Positions 43,484-52,834 of a stretch of DNA of 64,000 bases are shown piece by piece; position 1 is the first letter of the stretch, and each line of letters opens with the position of its first letter. The stretch is from Spirosoma foliorum (GTDB taxonomy: Bacteria; Bacteroidota; Bacteroidia; Cytophagales; Spirosomataceae), in assembly GCF_014117325.1 (NCBI RefSeq), contig NZ_CP059732.1, positions 7,195,001 through 7,259,000 on the forward strand, written 5' to 3'. The notes under the pieces are model-generated. The model ran no database searches and had not been told where the DNA came from. It saw only the letters and a list, made by a program, of their open reading frames with translations. A program made the translations under genes and the position numbers.

Positions 43484-45268
43484 TCATTTTTGAAGCGCGC
43501 TGTAATTCGCTTTCTTTTGTAAGGCTTCTACAGCTGTTGCCAGATAAACCAGCGGAGCATTCCAGTTGATGGCAATTTCGTTGGAGGCATAGGAGCAGGC
43601 ATCGTCGAGATAAACCTCGTCGGCAACGGTTGTTGTGTAGCCAGTACATTTATCCTGACGGGCTGCATTGGCATTTGTTCCACCCGATAATAAGCCCGGA
43701 ACAGGGGCTTCGATACCGTCTGCTACCGAAGGCCGATGGTGTGGGTGTTGAGGTGTTTTGCTGCCAAAACCGGTTACGAACGAATAACCAGTAGCGTTAC
43801 GGCCTAACAAATAATCGAGATTGCTCAAAGCGGCATCAAGATACGTTCGGTCGTTTGTTAACCGATACGCCTGGATCAAGGCAATACCCTGATTGGCGGC
43901 AACGGCACTGCTTCCCCAGATATAATCACTAGCGGACTTACCCATCACCGTTTGAAAAGCCTGTTTATCCACGCCTTCTCGAAGTTGATTGGCAAACTGA
44001 ATCAGGCGATTGGTCAGTTGCGGCAAATCCTTTTGACCAATGGGAGTCAAGTTTTTAGCTAACCGAGCAAATGAATAATAGGCTAATGTACGGACCTGTG
44101 GCCATGAGGGGAGTGGCGTTTTCTCGTCAGGGAATAAGTTGACGGCGGTATAATACGTATCGTCTTTCGTGGTCAGATAAAGTTCCATTGCGGCCCAAAT
44201 CCATTCGTCGCTGGCATCCCGATCTTCGTAACCGCCCGTTACAACATCCGGGTCGAATTGTCCGTTCATGGCATTCTGATCGTAGCGGGCATTGGGATTC
44301 TGCTTCGCCCATTGCCAGGCACGAACGGCGGCTGTTAGGCAGGAATCGGCCAAACCAGGAAGCTCTCGATCGTAAGGCCGAAGCACCCGACTTGCCTGCG
44401 CCATCACAGCGGCAAAGTCTAGTGTCGCAGTGCTGCTTTTCTGAACAACGTAGCGATCTTTATCGGCCTTATCGGGCATGATCATTCCATCGAAACGCGC
44501 ATTGGTCAGCTTATGATAAACACCCCCATCGGTTGGGTCCTGCATAGTTAACATCCAGCGAAGGTTCCATAACGATTCGTCCAATAAGTCGGGCAGGTTG
44601 TTTTTACTTTCAGGAATATTGATTTTTATCGTACGGCAGAAGTCAGGAAAGTCTTCATAAAGAGACAGCAACGTCCCCATCGTAATACCTGAGTTAACAA
44701 TGTACTTGTTATAGTCGCCTGCATCGTACCAGCCACCTGGCGATGAAATAGTTGTTCCGGCCGGACGCGTAGCTGATGCCGCCGATGGATGAATTAGTAC
44801 ATGCGTATCGGAGTGCCCAGCGGGTCGGTGCCATTGGCCGGCGTAGGGTTCGGGTAAGGAAATGGAAGCTCGTTGGTAATAAAACCCTTTCAACGCCCCA
44901 ATGGCCAGCGTACGATGTACGTTCGGCCGAATTGCAAATGGGTAGGATTGGCCTAAACCGGGGATGGCAAGAACGAATGTTCCGGTTGTGTGAAAAGCCG
45001 AAAAGTCAGCCGTTCGGGTAGTTTTACCCGAAATAGTGTTTTGCCGGGATTGGCTAAGCATGCCTGAAAAAAGGACTTTCTTCCCGTCGGGTGTAGTTAC
45101 CTGAAACGGGCCGCTAACATCCCCTAACACAACAGCCACTTTTGGGGCATTCGGGTAAAAACCGAGTTGATTCAGGCGAATCGATTCGGAAAGAGATTGG
45201 GCGTTAGAGACAATAGCCAGTAGATTAGCCAACAACAAACTGTAAACAACCCCTTTCCCGACGCTCAT
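43484..45268 (-). CDS. Secreted glycoside hydrolase family 9 (endoglucanase-like)
   Basis: A 594-residue secreted enzyme. It has a signal peptide (MSVGKGVVYSLLLANLLAIV, cleavage near SNAQ), then an N-terminal Ig-like CelD_N domain (IRLNQLGFYPNAPKVAVV) at about 28-115, then the GH9 (alpha/alpha)6 barrel. Catalytic blocks are GGWYDAGDYNKYIV near residue 177 (nucleophile/base Asp pair), PQHPHHRPS near 505 and YASNEIAINWNAPLVY near 558, with the proton-donor Glu. It would cut beta-1,4-glucans outside the cell or in the periplasm. No carbohydrate-binding module or T9SS tail is seen. lysC is 14 bases upstream on the same strand. Confidence 0.92.
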   Translation of the reverse strand: MSVGKGVVYSLLLANLLAIVSNAQSLSESIRLNQLGFYPNAPKVAVVLGDVSGPFQVTTPDGKKVLFSGMLSQSRQNTISGKTTRTADFSAFHTTGTFVLAIPGLGQSYPFAIRPNVHRTLAIGALKGFYYQRASISLPEPYAGQWHRPAGHSDTHVLIHPSAASATRPAGTTISSPGGWYDAGDYNKYIVNSGITMGTLLSLYEDFPDFCRTIKINIPESKNNLPDLLDESLWNLRWMLTMQDPTDGGVYHKLTNARFDGMIMPDKADKDRYVVQKSSTATLDFAAVMAQASRVLRPYDRELPGLADSCLTAAVRAWQWAKQNPNARYDQNAMNGQFDPDVVTGGYEDRDASDEWIWAAMELYLTTKDDTYYTAVNLFPDEKTPLPSWPQVRTLAYYSFARLAKNLTPIGQKDLPQLTNRLIQFANQLREGVDKQAFQTVMGKSASDYIWGSSAVAANQGIALIQAYRLTNDRTYLDAALSNLDYLLGRNATGYSFVTGFGSKTPQHPHHRPSVADGIEAPVPGLLSGGTNANAARQDKCTGYTTTVADEVYLDDACSYASNEIAINWNAPLVYLATAVEALQKKANYSALQK

Positions 45269-45282
45269 AACTAATTAGTTGA

Positions 45283-46524
45283 TTATCCTAAATCCTTAAC
45301 GACCAGTTGTACTGTGTAGCGACTTTTTTGCTCTAACAATAGCCGTTTGTTTACAAGCACCCGATCAATGGTTCCCTGATCGTAATACCGAATTGTAATC
45401 AGCTCCAGATTATCGTTATAACTAACCCGAAAATCCTGCCTCAATTGCTCCAGTAAAGTCGGTACCCGATCTTGGTTGTTATCGACAACGACCGAAAAAC
45501 TGATCGCCGTGTTTTGCATGAGGTTGATTTTCACGCCAGCCTGAGCAAAACGACCAAAAATGCGGCTTAAATTATCTTCGGCAATAAACGAAAAATCGTT
45601 TGGACGCAGCGAAATTAAAACCTGATTGACCTTAAAAATAAAGGATGGTGTTGACAGGTGTTGCTCAAAATTACCGATAATGGTGCCGGGGGCTTCTGGT
45701 TTTAAAAACGACCTAACATAAAGCGGTATGTTCTTGTTTTGCAGCGGTTTGATCGTTTTCGGATGAATGACCGTAGCGCCATAATACGCTAACTCAATCG
45801 CATCCTGATACGTCAGTTTATCCAGCAAAATCGTTTCATCAAACCACCTTGGGTCGGCGTTTAGTACACCGGCTACATCTTTCCAGATAGTGACGCTCTC
45901 GGTGTTAAGGCAATAAGCAAAAATGGCAGCGGAATAATCGGACCCATCACGACCGAGGGTCGTTGTCCGATTCGTTGGGGTTTGGCCAATAAAGCCCTGA
46001 GTTATTTTGACTCCGCTACCGGCCACACTTTGTTTGATCCGTTTGCCGGTTTCCGCCCAGTCAACGCGCCCTTCCCGAAAGGTTATGTCGGTGCAGATCA
46101 GCTGTCGGGCGTCGAGCCATTGAGCAGCAATATTGTTTTTTTGTAAATAAGCGGCAACAATTTGAGTAGAGAGTATCTCGCCCAGAGACACAATCTGGTC
46201 GTATACTTCGTCGTAGAGGGCAATGGCTGGGGGCAATAAAAGCGATTCCAGTTGTACGAACGTTTCCTGAATTGGGGTCAACTCACCAAGGAGTTCGTGG
46301 CTGATTTGGGAGTGGAACTCTTTTATTGTTTTCAGAGCTGCCGTCATATTTTCGGGCTGACGATTCACATAAGCACGAACAAGGTCTTCGAGTGCGTTGG
46401 TCGTTTTGCCCATTGCTGATACAACTACGAGTGCATCCTGCCCCTGTGTTCTGACGATTTCGGCCAGGTTACGTACACCGGCGGCATCTTTTACGGAAGC
46501 ACCACCAAATTTGAAAACTTTCAT
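45283..46524 (-). CDS. lysC: Aspartate kinase
   Basis: A 413-residue aspartokinase, the first step toward lysine, threonine and methionine. The N-terminal kinase domain begins KVFKFGGASVKDA (KFGGxS motif at residues 5-10). TTLGRDGSDYSAAIFAY lies near residue 188 and VTIWKDVAGV near 211. Two ACT domains follow from about residue 260 (LISLRPNDFSFIAEDNLSRI and the later VVVDNNQDR region), suggesting feedback control by amino acids. It is monofunctional, with no homoserine dehydrogenase part. The GH9 gene lies 14 bases downstream, so they may be co-transcribed without obvious functional link. Confidence 0.93.
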   Translation of the reverse strand: MKVFKFGGASVKDAAGVRNLAEIVRTQGQDALVVVSAMGKTTNALEDLVRAYVNRQPENMTAALKTIKEFHSQISHELLGELTPIQETFVQLESLLLPPAIALYDEVYDQIVSLGEILSTQIVAAYLQKNNIAAQWLDARQLICTDITFREGRVDWAETGKRIKQSVAGSGVKITQGFIGQTPTNRTTTLGRDGSDYSAAIFAYCLNTESVTIWKDVAGVLNADPRWFDETILLDKLTYQDAIELAYYGATVIHPKTIKPLQNKNIPLYVRSFLKPEAPGTIIGNFEQHLSTPSFIFKVNQVLISLRPNDFSFIAEDNLSRIFGRFAQAGVKINLMQNTAISFSVVVDNNQDRVPTLLEQLRQDFRVSYNDNLELITIRYYDQGTIDRVLVNKRLLLEQKSRYTVQLVVKDLG

Positions 46525-46541
46525 AGACTGGAAAAAAAATA

Positions 46542-46599
46542 GACAGGATTGCGGAATTAACCAGAATGGGCTTCATTCTGTTAATCCCGCAATCCTGTC
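46542..46599. repeat. Inverted repeat, GACAGGATT / AATCCTGTC family
   Basis: GACAGGATTGCGG.ATTAAC.AGAATG at 46542-46568 pairs with 46574-46599 with two unpaired bases. The AATCCTGT wording matches a repeat family I know from diverse bacterial intergenic regions. It separates dxs from lysC (both minus). No T-run. Confidence 0.85.
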
Positions 46600-46612
46600 G
46601 AAAAAGAAACTC

Positions 46613-48547
46613 TTATACCGTTATGGCTCGGCCTGTAAACAACAATTCACGAACCGCATCGGCAATGCCCTGAGGATCAAAGCCGCACTCGCGATGCAGC
46701 TCGATTTGCTCACCGTGTTCAATAACCGCGTCGGGAATCCCCAACCGCTTTACACGGGCCATATAGCCATGATTGGCCATAAATTCGAGTACTGCACTGC
46801 CAAAACCACCCATAACACAACCGTCTTCAACGGTCAAAACACGGTCGAATCGGCTAAAAATCTGATGCAATAATGCTTCATCCAGTGGCTTTACATAACG
46901 CATATCGAAATGTGCAGGCCGGATACCTTCTTTCGCCAGCATTTCGGTGGCCTGAACGGCATAATTACCAATGTGGCCGATGGTCAGAATGGCAACCTCT
47001 TCGCCGTCGCTGATTAGTCGCCCTTTACCGACCGTCTGTTTTTCGAATGGGGTGCGCCAGTTAGGCATTACGCCCTCGCCACGTGGGTATCGAATCGTAA
47101 AGGCTTGTTTGCCTTTCTGTATTTCATCGGATTGCGCTGTGAACATCATGTTCCGCAACTCCTGCTCGTTCATAGGGGAGGCCACAATCATGTTCGGAAT
47201 ACAGCGCATAAAGGCTAAATCGTAGGCGCCGTGATGAGTTGGCCCATCAGCTCCAGCGAATCCGGCCCGGTCGAGGCAAAAAATAACGGGTAACTCCTGA
47301 ATACAAACATCATGGATAACCTGATCATAAGCCCGCTGCATAAACGTCGAGTAAATGTTGCAGAACACAACCTCGCCCTGCGTAGCCATCCCTGCCGAGA
47401 AAGTTACGGCATGTTGCTCAGCAATACCCACATCGAAAGCCCGCTTTGGCATGGCTTTCATCATAATATTCATCGATGAGCCAGACGGCATGGCTGGTGT
47501 TACGCCCACAATGCGGGAATTTTGTTCGGCCAACTCGACAAGTGTATTTCCAAAAACCTCCTGATATTTTGGTGGTTGTGGGGTATCGTATACTTTCTTC
47601 TGAATAACTCCCGTCACCTTATCAAACAAACCGGGCGCATGCCATTTCGTCTGATCTTTTTCGGCCGGGCCATAACCTTTACCTTTTACCGTCAGGACGT
47701 GCAACAGCTTTGGACCCGGAATATTTTTGAGGTCGGCTAAAACGCTCACCAGGTGGTCGATATCGTGGCCATCTATTGGACCAAAATACCGTAGGTGAAG
47801 CGATTCGAACAAATTACTCTGTTCTAGCAACGAACTCTTGATGCCCGACTGAACCTGCGAAACTAACTCCTGCGCTGTTTTGCCCAGCTTGTCCATCTTC
47901 CCGAGCAGATTCCAGACCTCATCTTTTACCTTATTGTAGGTTTGCGATGTTGTAATATCAGTCAGGTATTCACGCAGAGCGCCTACATTGGGGTCAATGC
48001 TCATGCAATTGTCATTCAACACAATGAGCAGATTGCTGTCCGTGGCACCCGCGTGGTTCATGCCTTCGAAGGCTTCACCCGCCGTAAGGGCTCCATCACC
48101 AATAACGGCAATATGATTACGCTGGAAGTTTCCCTGTAATTGGGAGGCTACGGCCATACCCAATGCCGCAGAAATCGACGTAGACGAATGACCTACACCG
48201 AATGAATCGTAAGGACTTTCTTTCCGTTTTGGGAAACCAGATAAGCCCTTATAGAAGCGATTCGTGTGAAACTGCTCCCGCCGACCCGTCAGAATTTTGT
48301 GGCCATAAGCCTGATGGCCTACATCCCAAATAAGCTGATCATCGGGCGTATTAAAAACGTAGTGAAGGGCAACGGTCAATTCAACTACGCCCAAACTGGC
48401 TCCAAAATGGCCGCCATAAACCGAAACATCGTCAATAATAAACTGGCGAAGCTCATCGGCTACTTGGGGTAAGCGGGATTTATCGAGTTTACGAAGATCG
48501 TCGGGAGTATTAATTGTGGCCAAAAGACTGCCAGGGGTAATCAGCAT
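46613..48547 (-). CDS. dxs: 1-deoxy-D-xylulose-5-phosphate synthase
   Basis: A 644-residue thiamine-diphosphate enzyme making DXP from pyruvate and glyceraldehyde 3-phosphate, the entry to MEP isoprenoid synthesis. The N-terminal VYGGHFGASLGVVELTVALH carries the substrate His. The ThDP motif is GDGALTAGEAFEGMNHAG followed by LNDNCMSI near residue 177. The middle domain has RAFDVGIAEQHAVTF near residue 373 with the catalytic Glu, then DRAGFAGADGPTHHG near 432. The C-terminal transketolase domain is complete. The 48548-48781 gap upstream holds one hairpin and no gene. Confidence 0.97.
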   Translation of the reverse strand: MLITPGSLLATINTPDDLRKLDKSRLPQVADELRQFIIDDVSVYGGHFGASLGVVELTVALHYVFNTPDDQLIWDVGHQAYGHKILTGRREQFHTNRFYKGLSGFPKRKESPYDSFGVGHSSTSISAALGMAVASQLQGNFQRNHIAVIGDGALTAGEAFEGMNHAGATDSNLLIVLNDNCMSIDPNVGALREYLTDITTSQTYNKVKDEVWNLLGKMDKLGKTAQELVSQVQSGIKSSLLEQSNLFESLHLRYFGPIDGHDIDHLVSVLADLKNIPGPKLLHVLTVKGKGYGPAEKDQTKWHAPGLFDKVTGVIQKKVYDTPQPPKYQEVFGNTLVELAEQNSRIVGVTPAMPSGSSMNIMMKAMPKRAFDVGIAEQHAVTFSAGMATQGEVVFCNIYSTFMQRAYDQVIHDVCIQELPVIFCLDRAGFAGADGPTHHGAYDLAFMRCIPNMIVASPMNEQELRNMMFTAQSDEIQKGKQAFTIRYPRGEGVMPNWRTPFEKQTVGKGRLISDGEEVAILTIGHIGNYAVQATEMLAKEGIRPAHFDMRYVKPLDEALLHQIFSRFDRVLTVEDGCVMGGFGSAVLEFMANHGYMARVKRLGIPDAVIEHGEQIELHRECGFDPQGIADAVRELLFTGRAITV

Positions 48548-48663
48548 GATGGTAGCAGATAAACGTCTGTCTTACAACAACACACACCCAGAATAGATTG
48601 TTCTGGATCGGTTTGCCCATTGTATTGAAACAACGAAGCTACTATATTTTTTACGAACTATAA

Positions 48664-48720
48664 AAAATCTAAGCCCCTGTGCCTCTGTATATATACGTTG
48701 GCGCCAAAGGCTTAGATTTT
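48664..48720. repeat. Long-loop inverted repeat AAAATCTAAGCC
   Basis: AAAATCTAAGCC (48664-48675) is exactly complementary to 48709-48720 across 33 bases, which contain TATATATA. It lies between the end of the rhomboid/mutL gene set and the upstream region of dxs, so it may terminate the rhomboid operon. Confidence 0.65.
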
Positions 48721-48781
48721 AAAAAGAACTGTAAACGAGTAAACAGACCCAATAATGACCGATTATTGATAGGCCTGGCTA

Positions 48782-49705
48782 TTAATTTCGTTGGCTGGCC
48801 CGGAAAAGTTTTTGTTTTTCTTCCCGCGTTAAACTTTCGTAACCTGATCGTGAAATTTTATCTAAAATCATATCGACTTCATCCTGATCAGGCGTTGATA
48901 TTGGCGACGAAGTACCTGCTGATGAAGCATAAGCGTTGGCTTGTGTACTAGCATTGCTTCGCTGACGATAGGATACCTTAACAGCTGGTTTAGGTTTCAG
49001 TAAATTACTCCAGCCGTCGGCAATCCAATAAATTGGACGGCCAAGGTCTGTTCCATTCTGAAGCAATTTAACGTAGAAAAAGCCCATTAGTGCTCCCCCC
49101 AAGTGAGCCAGATTCCCGCCTGCATTAGCTCCCGCCGATTGGGCAACTGAAAGCACAATGAAAAAGAAAACAATGTATTTAATCCGAACTGGGCCGAAAA
49201 AGAGGAGGTGAAACGTATAATTTGGCAAAAGTGTGGCAGCGCCAACAGCAACTGAAAAAGCTGCCGCAGATGCCCCTAACATACGAGCCCCTTCTGCATA
49301 GTGCTGAAAGTAGGGGACCAGATTATACATGCCCAGGTAAAGTAAGCCACCTGCCAGACCGCCCATAATGTAGAGACCGATCAATCGACGATTGCCTAAA
49401 TATTCATCAATTAACCGACCAAACCAGTACAGGAACAACATGTTGTAGAGAATGTGGAAAATCTCATCATGTGTGAAGAAGTATGTGACTAGCGTCCAGG
49501 GTTTATGCGCAAAAGCCGTAATAGTGCCGGGCAGCATCAACTGCGACCTAATGAAATCATACACATAGTCTCTCTCGCCTAATGTCAACCCAACTTTGGT
49601 CAACAGAAGTACCAGAAACACAACTGTATTAATGAGAATCAATTGCACCAACGTATTGTTGGGCTTATTGAATTCGCTCCGAAAATCCTCGAATAAGCCG
49701 CTCAT
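48782..49705 (-). CDS. Rhomboid-family intramembrane serine protease (second of two)
   Basis: A 307-residue membrane protein with about six or seven hydrophobic helices between residues 20 and 220. The active-site region reads RMLGASAAAFSVAVGAATLL near residue 140, giving GxS with Ser in GAS. The catalytic His is in NLAHLGGALMGFFYV near residue 200. The residue after Ser is Ala rather than Gly (GASA), so activity is probable but not certain. The C-terminal cytoplasmic tail holds a Ser/Thr/Ala-rich linker and a short helical motif, SRSGYESLTREEKQKLFRAS. The start is the ATG 49705, two bases after the stop of the first rhomboid. Confidence 0.87.
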   Translation of the reverse strand: MSGLFEDFRSEFNKPNNTLVQLILINTVVFLVLLLTKVGLTLGERDYVYDFIRSQLMLPGTITAFAHKPWTLVTYFFTHDEIFHILYNMLFLYWFGRLIDEYLGNRRLIGLYIMGGLAGGLLYLGMYNLVPYFQHYAEGARMLGASAAAFSVAVGAATLLPNYTFHLLFFGPVRIKYIVFFFIVLSVAQSAGANAGGNLAHLGGALMGFFYVKLLQNGTDLGRPIYWIADGWSNLLKPKPAVKVSYRQRSNASTQANAYASSAGTSSPISTPDQDEVDMILDKISRSGYESLTREEKQKLFRASQRN

Positions 49706-49707
49706 CA

Positions 49708-50487
49708 CTAGTAAAACGTTTTTCGTTGGGAACCCCAGTATTTTATAAGAATAAATGCAAACAACATTCCACCTATGTGGGCAAAGTGAGCCACATTATC
49801 TGACTGCGCCCGGTAAATGCCTGAATAAAGTTCATAGCCCCCGTACATGATAACGAGGTACTTTGCTTTAATCGGTATAGGTAGAAACAATAAAAATAAC
49901 TCAGTGTTCGGAAACAATAGTCCAAATCCCATTATTACCCCAAAAACAGCACCAGATGCACCAACCATCGGTTCATCAACCTGGTTGGTGAAGATTTTAT
50001 TGGCGATAGCAATACTATCCTGAATGGTTTTGCTATCGTTTGGGAATTTCTTAAACTGCTCAATAAACGGTACTAATCGGTCGTAATACGAACCAGCGTG
50101 CTGGTCGATAAAGGCTGAAAAACTCTCAAAACTAGGATTTGCCCGATAAGCCTGAATGGCTTCATATACGTCGTGCATTTCAAAATAGTTTACCGCTGAG
50201 AATAATAATGCGGAGCCAAACCCGCAAAAAAAGTAAAAAAACGTAAATCGGCGCGGCCCCCAAAACTGCTCCAGCATTGGTCCAAAGACAATCAATCCAA
50301 TCATATTACTGAGAATGTGGTTAAATCCACCATGTAAAAACATGTGCGTCAGTAATTGAATAGGGTTAAATTGATCAGAAAGGAACGAATGAAGCCCAAA
50401 TTGGTCAATAATGGCGTCATTCGTAACCAGAAAAACCAGTACGTTTATTAGTAATAGTACGCGAACTACCGGAGTAAAGTTAAACAT
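49708..50487 (-). CDS. Rhomboid-family intramembrane serine protease (first of two)
   Basis: A 259-residue membrane protease. The N-terminal helix VVRVLLLINVLVFLV is followed by the L1-loop pattern LLTHMFLHGGFNHILSNMIG. A charged insertion of about 60 residues (EMHDVYEAIQAYRAN and beyond) lies between helices. The catalytic motif MVGASGAVFGVIMGFG with Ser has the full GASG form. The second active-site residue, His, is in FAHIGGMLFAF. The start is the ATG 50487 (MFNFTPVVRV), because the 19 residues upstream lack family similarity. mutL ends 37 bases before it, and the second rhomboid follows directly, the arrangement seen in many Bacteroidota. Confidence 0.9.
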   Translation of the reverse strand: MFNFTPVVRVLLLINVLVFLVTNDAIIDQFGLHSFLSDQFNPIQLLTHMFLHGGFNHILSNMIGLIVFGPMLEQFWGPRRFTFFYFFCGFGSALLFSAVNYFEMHDVYEAIQAYRANPSFESFSAFIDQHAGSYYDRLVPFIEQFKKFPNDSKTIQDSIAIANKIFTNQVDEPMVGASGAVFGVIMGFGLLFPNTELFLLFLPIPIKAKYLVIMYGGYELYSGIYRAQSDNVAHFAHIGGMLFAFILIKYWGSQRKTFY

Positions 50488-50524
50488 CTTAATATCAACT
50501 AATTTAGGCTGATAAATACAAATA

Positions 50525-52576
50525 TCAGCGTAAAAGGCCTGCAATTTTATCTAACGTAAGGACAACCGTCACAGGTTCGCCCGTAGGTGTATAACTTGGA
50601 TTCGTTGACGCGAATAACTGATTGACTAAAGCCCGACACTCAGTAGGACTTAGGCGAGCTACATGGTGCATAGACGACCGTCGCGCCAGCGAGCGGGCCA
50701 TCGATTCAATTTTATCCAGTTTCAACCGACCCGTATCGGCACGAAGTTGGGCGAGCAGATTGGCAAAAAGCTCTTCTTCGTTTTCGCCCATTGTCAGGGT
50801 TGGAACACCCCGAATAACAAATGTGTTCGCGCCCAGTTCATCGAATTCAAAGCCAAGATGGGCCAGGTCTTCCCGCAAATCGAGCGCTAACTGAAAGTCA
50901 ACGGGTGCCAGCGTTATTGTTTTGGGAAACAACAGTTGCTGTGAAGCGCCATTCTGCTTGGTTAATGCGGTATGAAATTGGTCATACAGAATCCGTTCAT
51001 AAGCCCGGCGCTGATCAATGAGCATCACACCTGATTTGATTGGGGCCAAAAGGTAACGATTCTGAATCTGAACAATAGTTTCATCTTCGGCCAACGTAGG
51101 AATGACGTGTTCCGATGATTCTAAACTTACCGGCAACTGATTGGCCCGGCTTCCCATCGTAATCGGGCCTTTTTCCGAATTGGATTCTTCAGCAGCAGTT
51201 GTTGGCCGGGTTACCCCCAACCAATCTCCGTTTGCGTTACCAGGGTCAGAAGAAGGTCGTGGATTATCTGTTCCAGCAACTCCTTCGTATAAAGTCTGCC
51301 AGTTATTGACCGATGGTCGGGCCGCGTCCGGTTTCTTCGGAAGGTCGAAACTACTACCAGCCGCTTTGTCTAAAGCATCTGTGCGGAGTGTGGTTCGCTC
51401 GTTTACAGGTTGGCTGATCGACGATGCCCATGTGGGTGTAATGGGACGGGCCGAACCTCCACCCTGGCCATTTGCTCTGGATGAAGGCTGAAACATAGCA
51501 CTGGCGCTGGTTGCCGATTTTGATGCATCAGGCCGAACTCCAGATAAAAAATTAACGTCAGAATCGAAATCAAGCGAAGGCGATAAATTATAAACGCCCA
51601 CGGCCTTGCGAACAGCAGCCATCATAATGGCATAAACCGATCGCTCATCATCGAATTTGATCTCCGTTTTTGTAGGGTGAATATTGATATCAATATGGGA
51701 TGGATCGATGTCAATAAACAACACATAGAAGGGATGACTTCCTTCGGGAAGAGTTCCTTCGTAAGCACCTATAACTGCATGATGCAGGTAATTATGTTTG
51801 ATGAAGCGGTTATTGACAAAGAAAAACTGTTCATTCCGAGCTTTCTTGGCCGATTCTGGCTTGCCTATATAGCCGTGTACAGTTACGTAAGGTGTTTGTT
51901 CTTCGCAAAAGTTTAATTGTTCACGATAACTTTTGCCGAACATATCCACAATTCGGCGACTGAGCTTTCCTGCTGGCAGGTTGTAGATTTCCTGATCATT
52001 ATGAAACAGCGAAAAGGCTACATCTGGATTGGCCAGGGCCACCCGTTGAAACTCGTCAATAATATGGCGCATCTCCACCGAATTTGATTTCAGGAAGTTG
52101 CGTCGGGCAGGTACATTGAAAAATAAGTTTTTAATGAGCAGGTTGGTGCCGGGCAGGCAGGAGATCGCTTCCTGTGCTTTAATGTCTGAGCCTTCAATTC
52201 GGATTAATGTCCCTAGCTCATCACTCGCCCGGCGCGTCCGCATCTCGATTTGGGCTACAGCTGCAATAGAGGCAAGTGCTTCGCCCCGGAAACCCATTGT
52301 ACGAATGCGAAATAAATCGTCGGAAGAGCGAATTTTAGAGGTTGCATGTCGCTCAAAACTCATGCGCGCATCGGTCTCAGTCATTCCAACGCCATCGTCT
52401 ACGATCTGGATCAGATTACGACCTGCTTCCCGAATGATTACCTGAACCGATTTGGCTTTGGCATCAACCGAGTTTTCGAGCAACTCTTTTACTACCGAAG
52501 CGGGCCGCTGCACAACCTCGCCAGCGGCAATTTGGTTGGCTATCGAGTCGGGCAGTAGCTGAATGACGTTTAACAT
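50525..52576 (-). CDS. mutL: DNA mismatch repair protein MutL
   Basis: A 683-residue protein that links mismatch recognition by MutS to strand removal. The N-terminal GHKL ATPase has IAAGEVVQRPASVVKELLEN, DDGVGMTE, RHATSKI and TMGFRGEAL within residues 1-110. A long Ser/Pro-rich linker runs from about 340 to 490. In the C-terminal domain the endonuclease motif usually written DQHAxxE is DQRRAYERILYD, and the metal site usually written CPHGRP is TPTGEP. The nuclease activity is therefore doubtful. A TATTTTTG box on the minus strand (52632-52625) probably serves as promoter. Two rhomboid genes follow. Confidence 0.95.
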   Translation of the reverse strand: MLNVIQLLPDSIANQIAAGEVVQRPASVVKELLENSVDAKAKSVQVIIREAGRNLIQIVDDGVGMTETDARMSFERHATSKIRSSDDLFRIRTMGFRGEALASIAAVAQIEMRTRRASDELGTLIRIEGSDIKAQEAISCLPGTNLLIKNLFFNVPARRNFLKSNSVEMRHIIDEFQRVALANPDVAFSLFHNDQEIYNLPAGKLSRRIVDMFGKSYREQLNFCEEQTPYVTVHGYIGKPESAKKARNEQFFFVNNRFIKHNYLHHAVIGAYEGTLPEGSHPFYVLFIDIDPSHIDINIHPTKTEIKFDDERSVYAIMMAAVRKAVGVYNLSPSLDFDSDVNFLSGVRPDASKSATSASAMFQPSSRANGQGGGSARPITPTWASSISQPVNERTTLRTDALDKAAGSSFDLPKKPDAARPSVNNWQTLYEGVAGTDNPRPSSDPGNANGDWLGVTRPTTAAEESNSEKGPITMGSRANQLPVSLESSEHVIPTLAEDETIVQIQNRYLLAPIKSGVMLIDQRRAYERILYDQFHTALTKQNGASQQLLFPKTITLAPVDFQLALDLREDLAHLGFEFDELGANTFVIRGVPTLTMGENEEELFANLLAQLRADTGRLKLDKIESMARSLARRSSMHHVARLSPTECRALVNQLFASTNPSYTPTGEPVTVVLTLDKIAGLLR

Positions 52577-52688
52577 AACGGATAAAATCTCACAGGGCGG
52601 CTGTTCGCTGTGTCATACAATATACAAAAATAACAGGCAGATTGGTCTTATAATTCAGATAAACTAGGGAAGAGTTTAAAGTTTCAGC

Positions 52689-52767
52689 CGGGCCGCCGAC
52701 GCGGTTTCATGTTCCATGTTATGGGTCAGCAACGTTAAACATTGAACATGAAACCTGGAACATGAAA
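52689..52767. repeat. Inverted repeat with GC module (GTTTCATGTTCCATGTT family)
   Basis: The module CGGGCCGCCGACGCGGT (52689-52705) runs directly into the left arm GTTTCATGTTCCATGTT (52704-52720). It pairs with 52738-52754 with one mismatch. A third copy of the arm word, GGAACATGAAA, follows. No T-run on the + strand. Confidence 0.85.
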
Positions 52768-52770
52768 AAA

Positions 52771-52809
52771 TGCCGCAAGCCCGAAACCTGTAGGTTCGCA
52801 CTTGCGGCA
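52771..52809 (-). terminator. Terminator of the fusA-rpsJ transcription unit
   Basis: On the minus strand TGCCGCAAG pairs with CTTGCGGCA (52809-52801 with 52779-52771), with a further inner stem (CGAACCTA with TAGGTTTCG). TTTTTT follows. It starts 25 bases after the rpsJ stop, so no other ribosomal gene follows rpsJ. Confidence 0.8.
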
Positions 52810-52834
52810 CGGTAAGCCTTAAGAAAAGAAGTCG

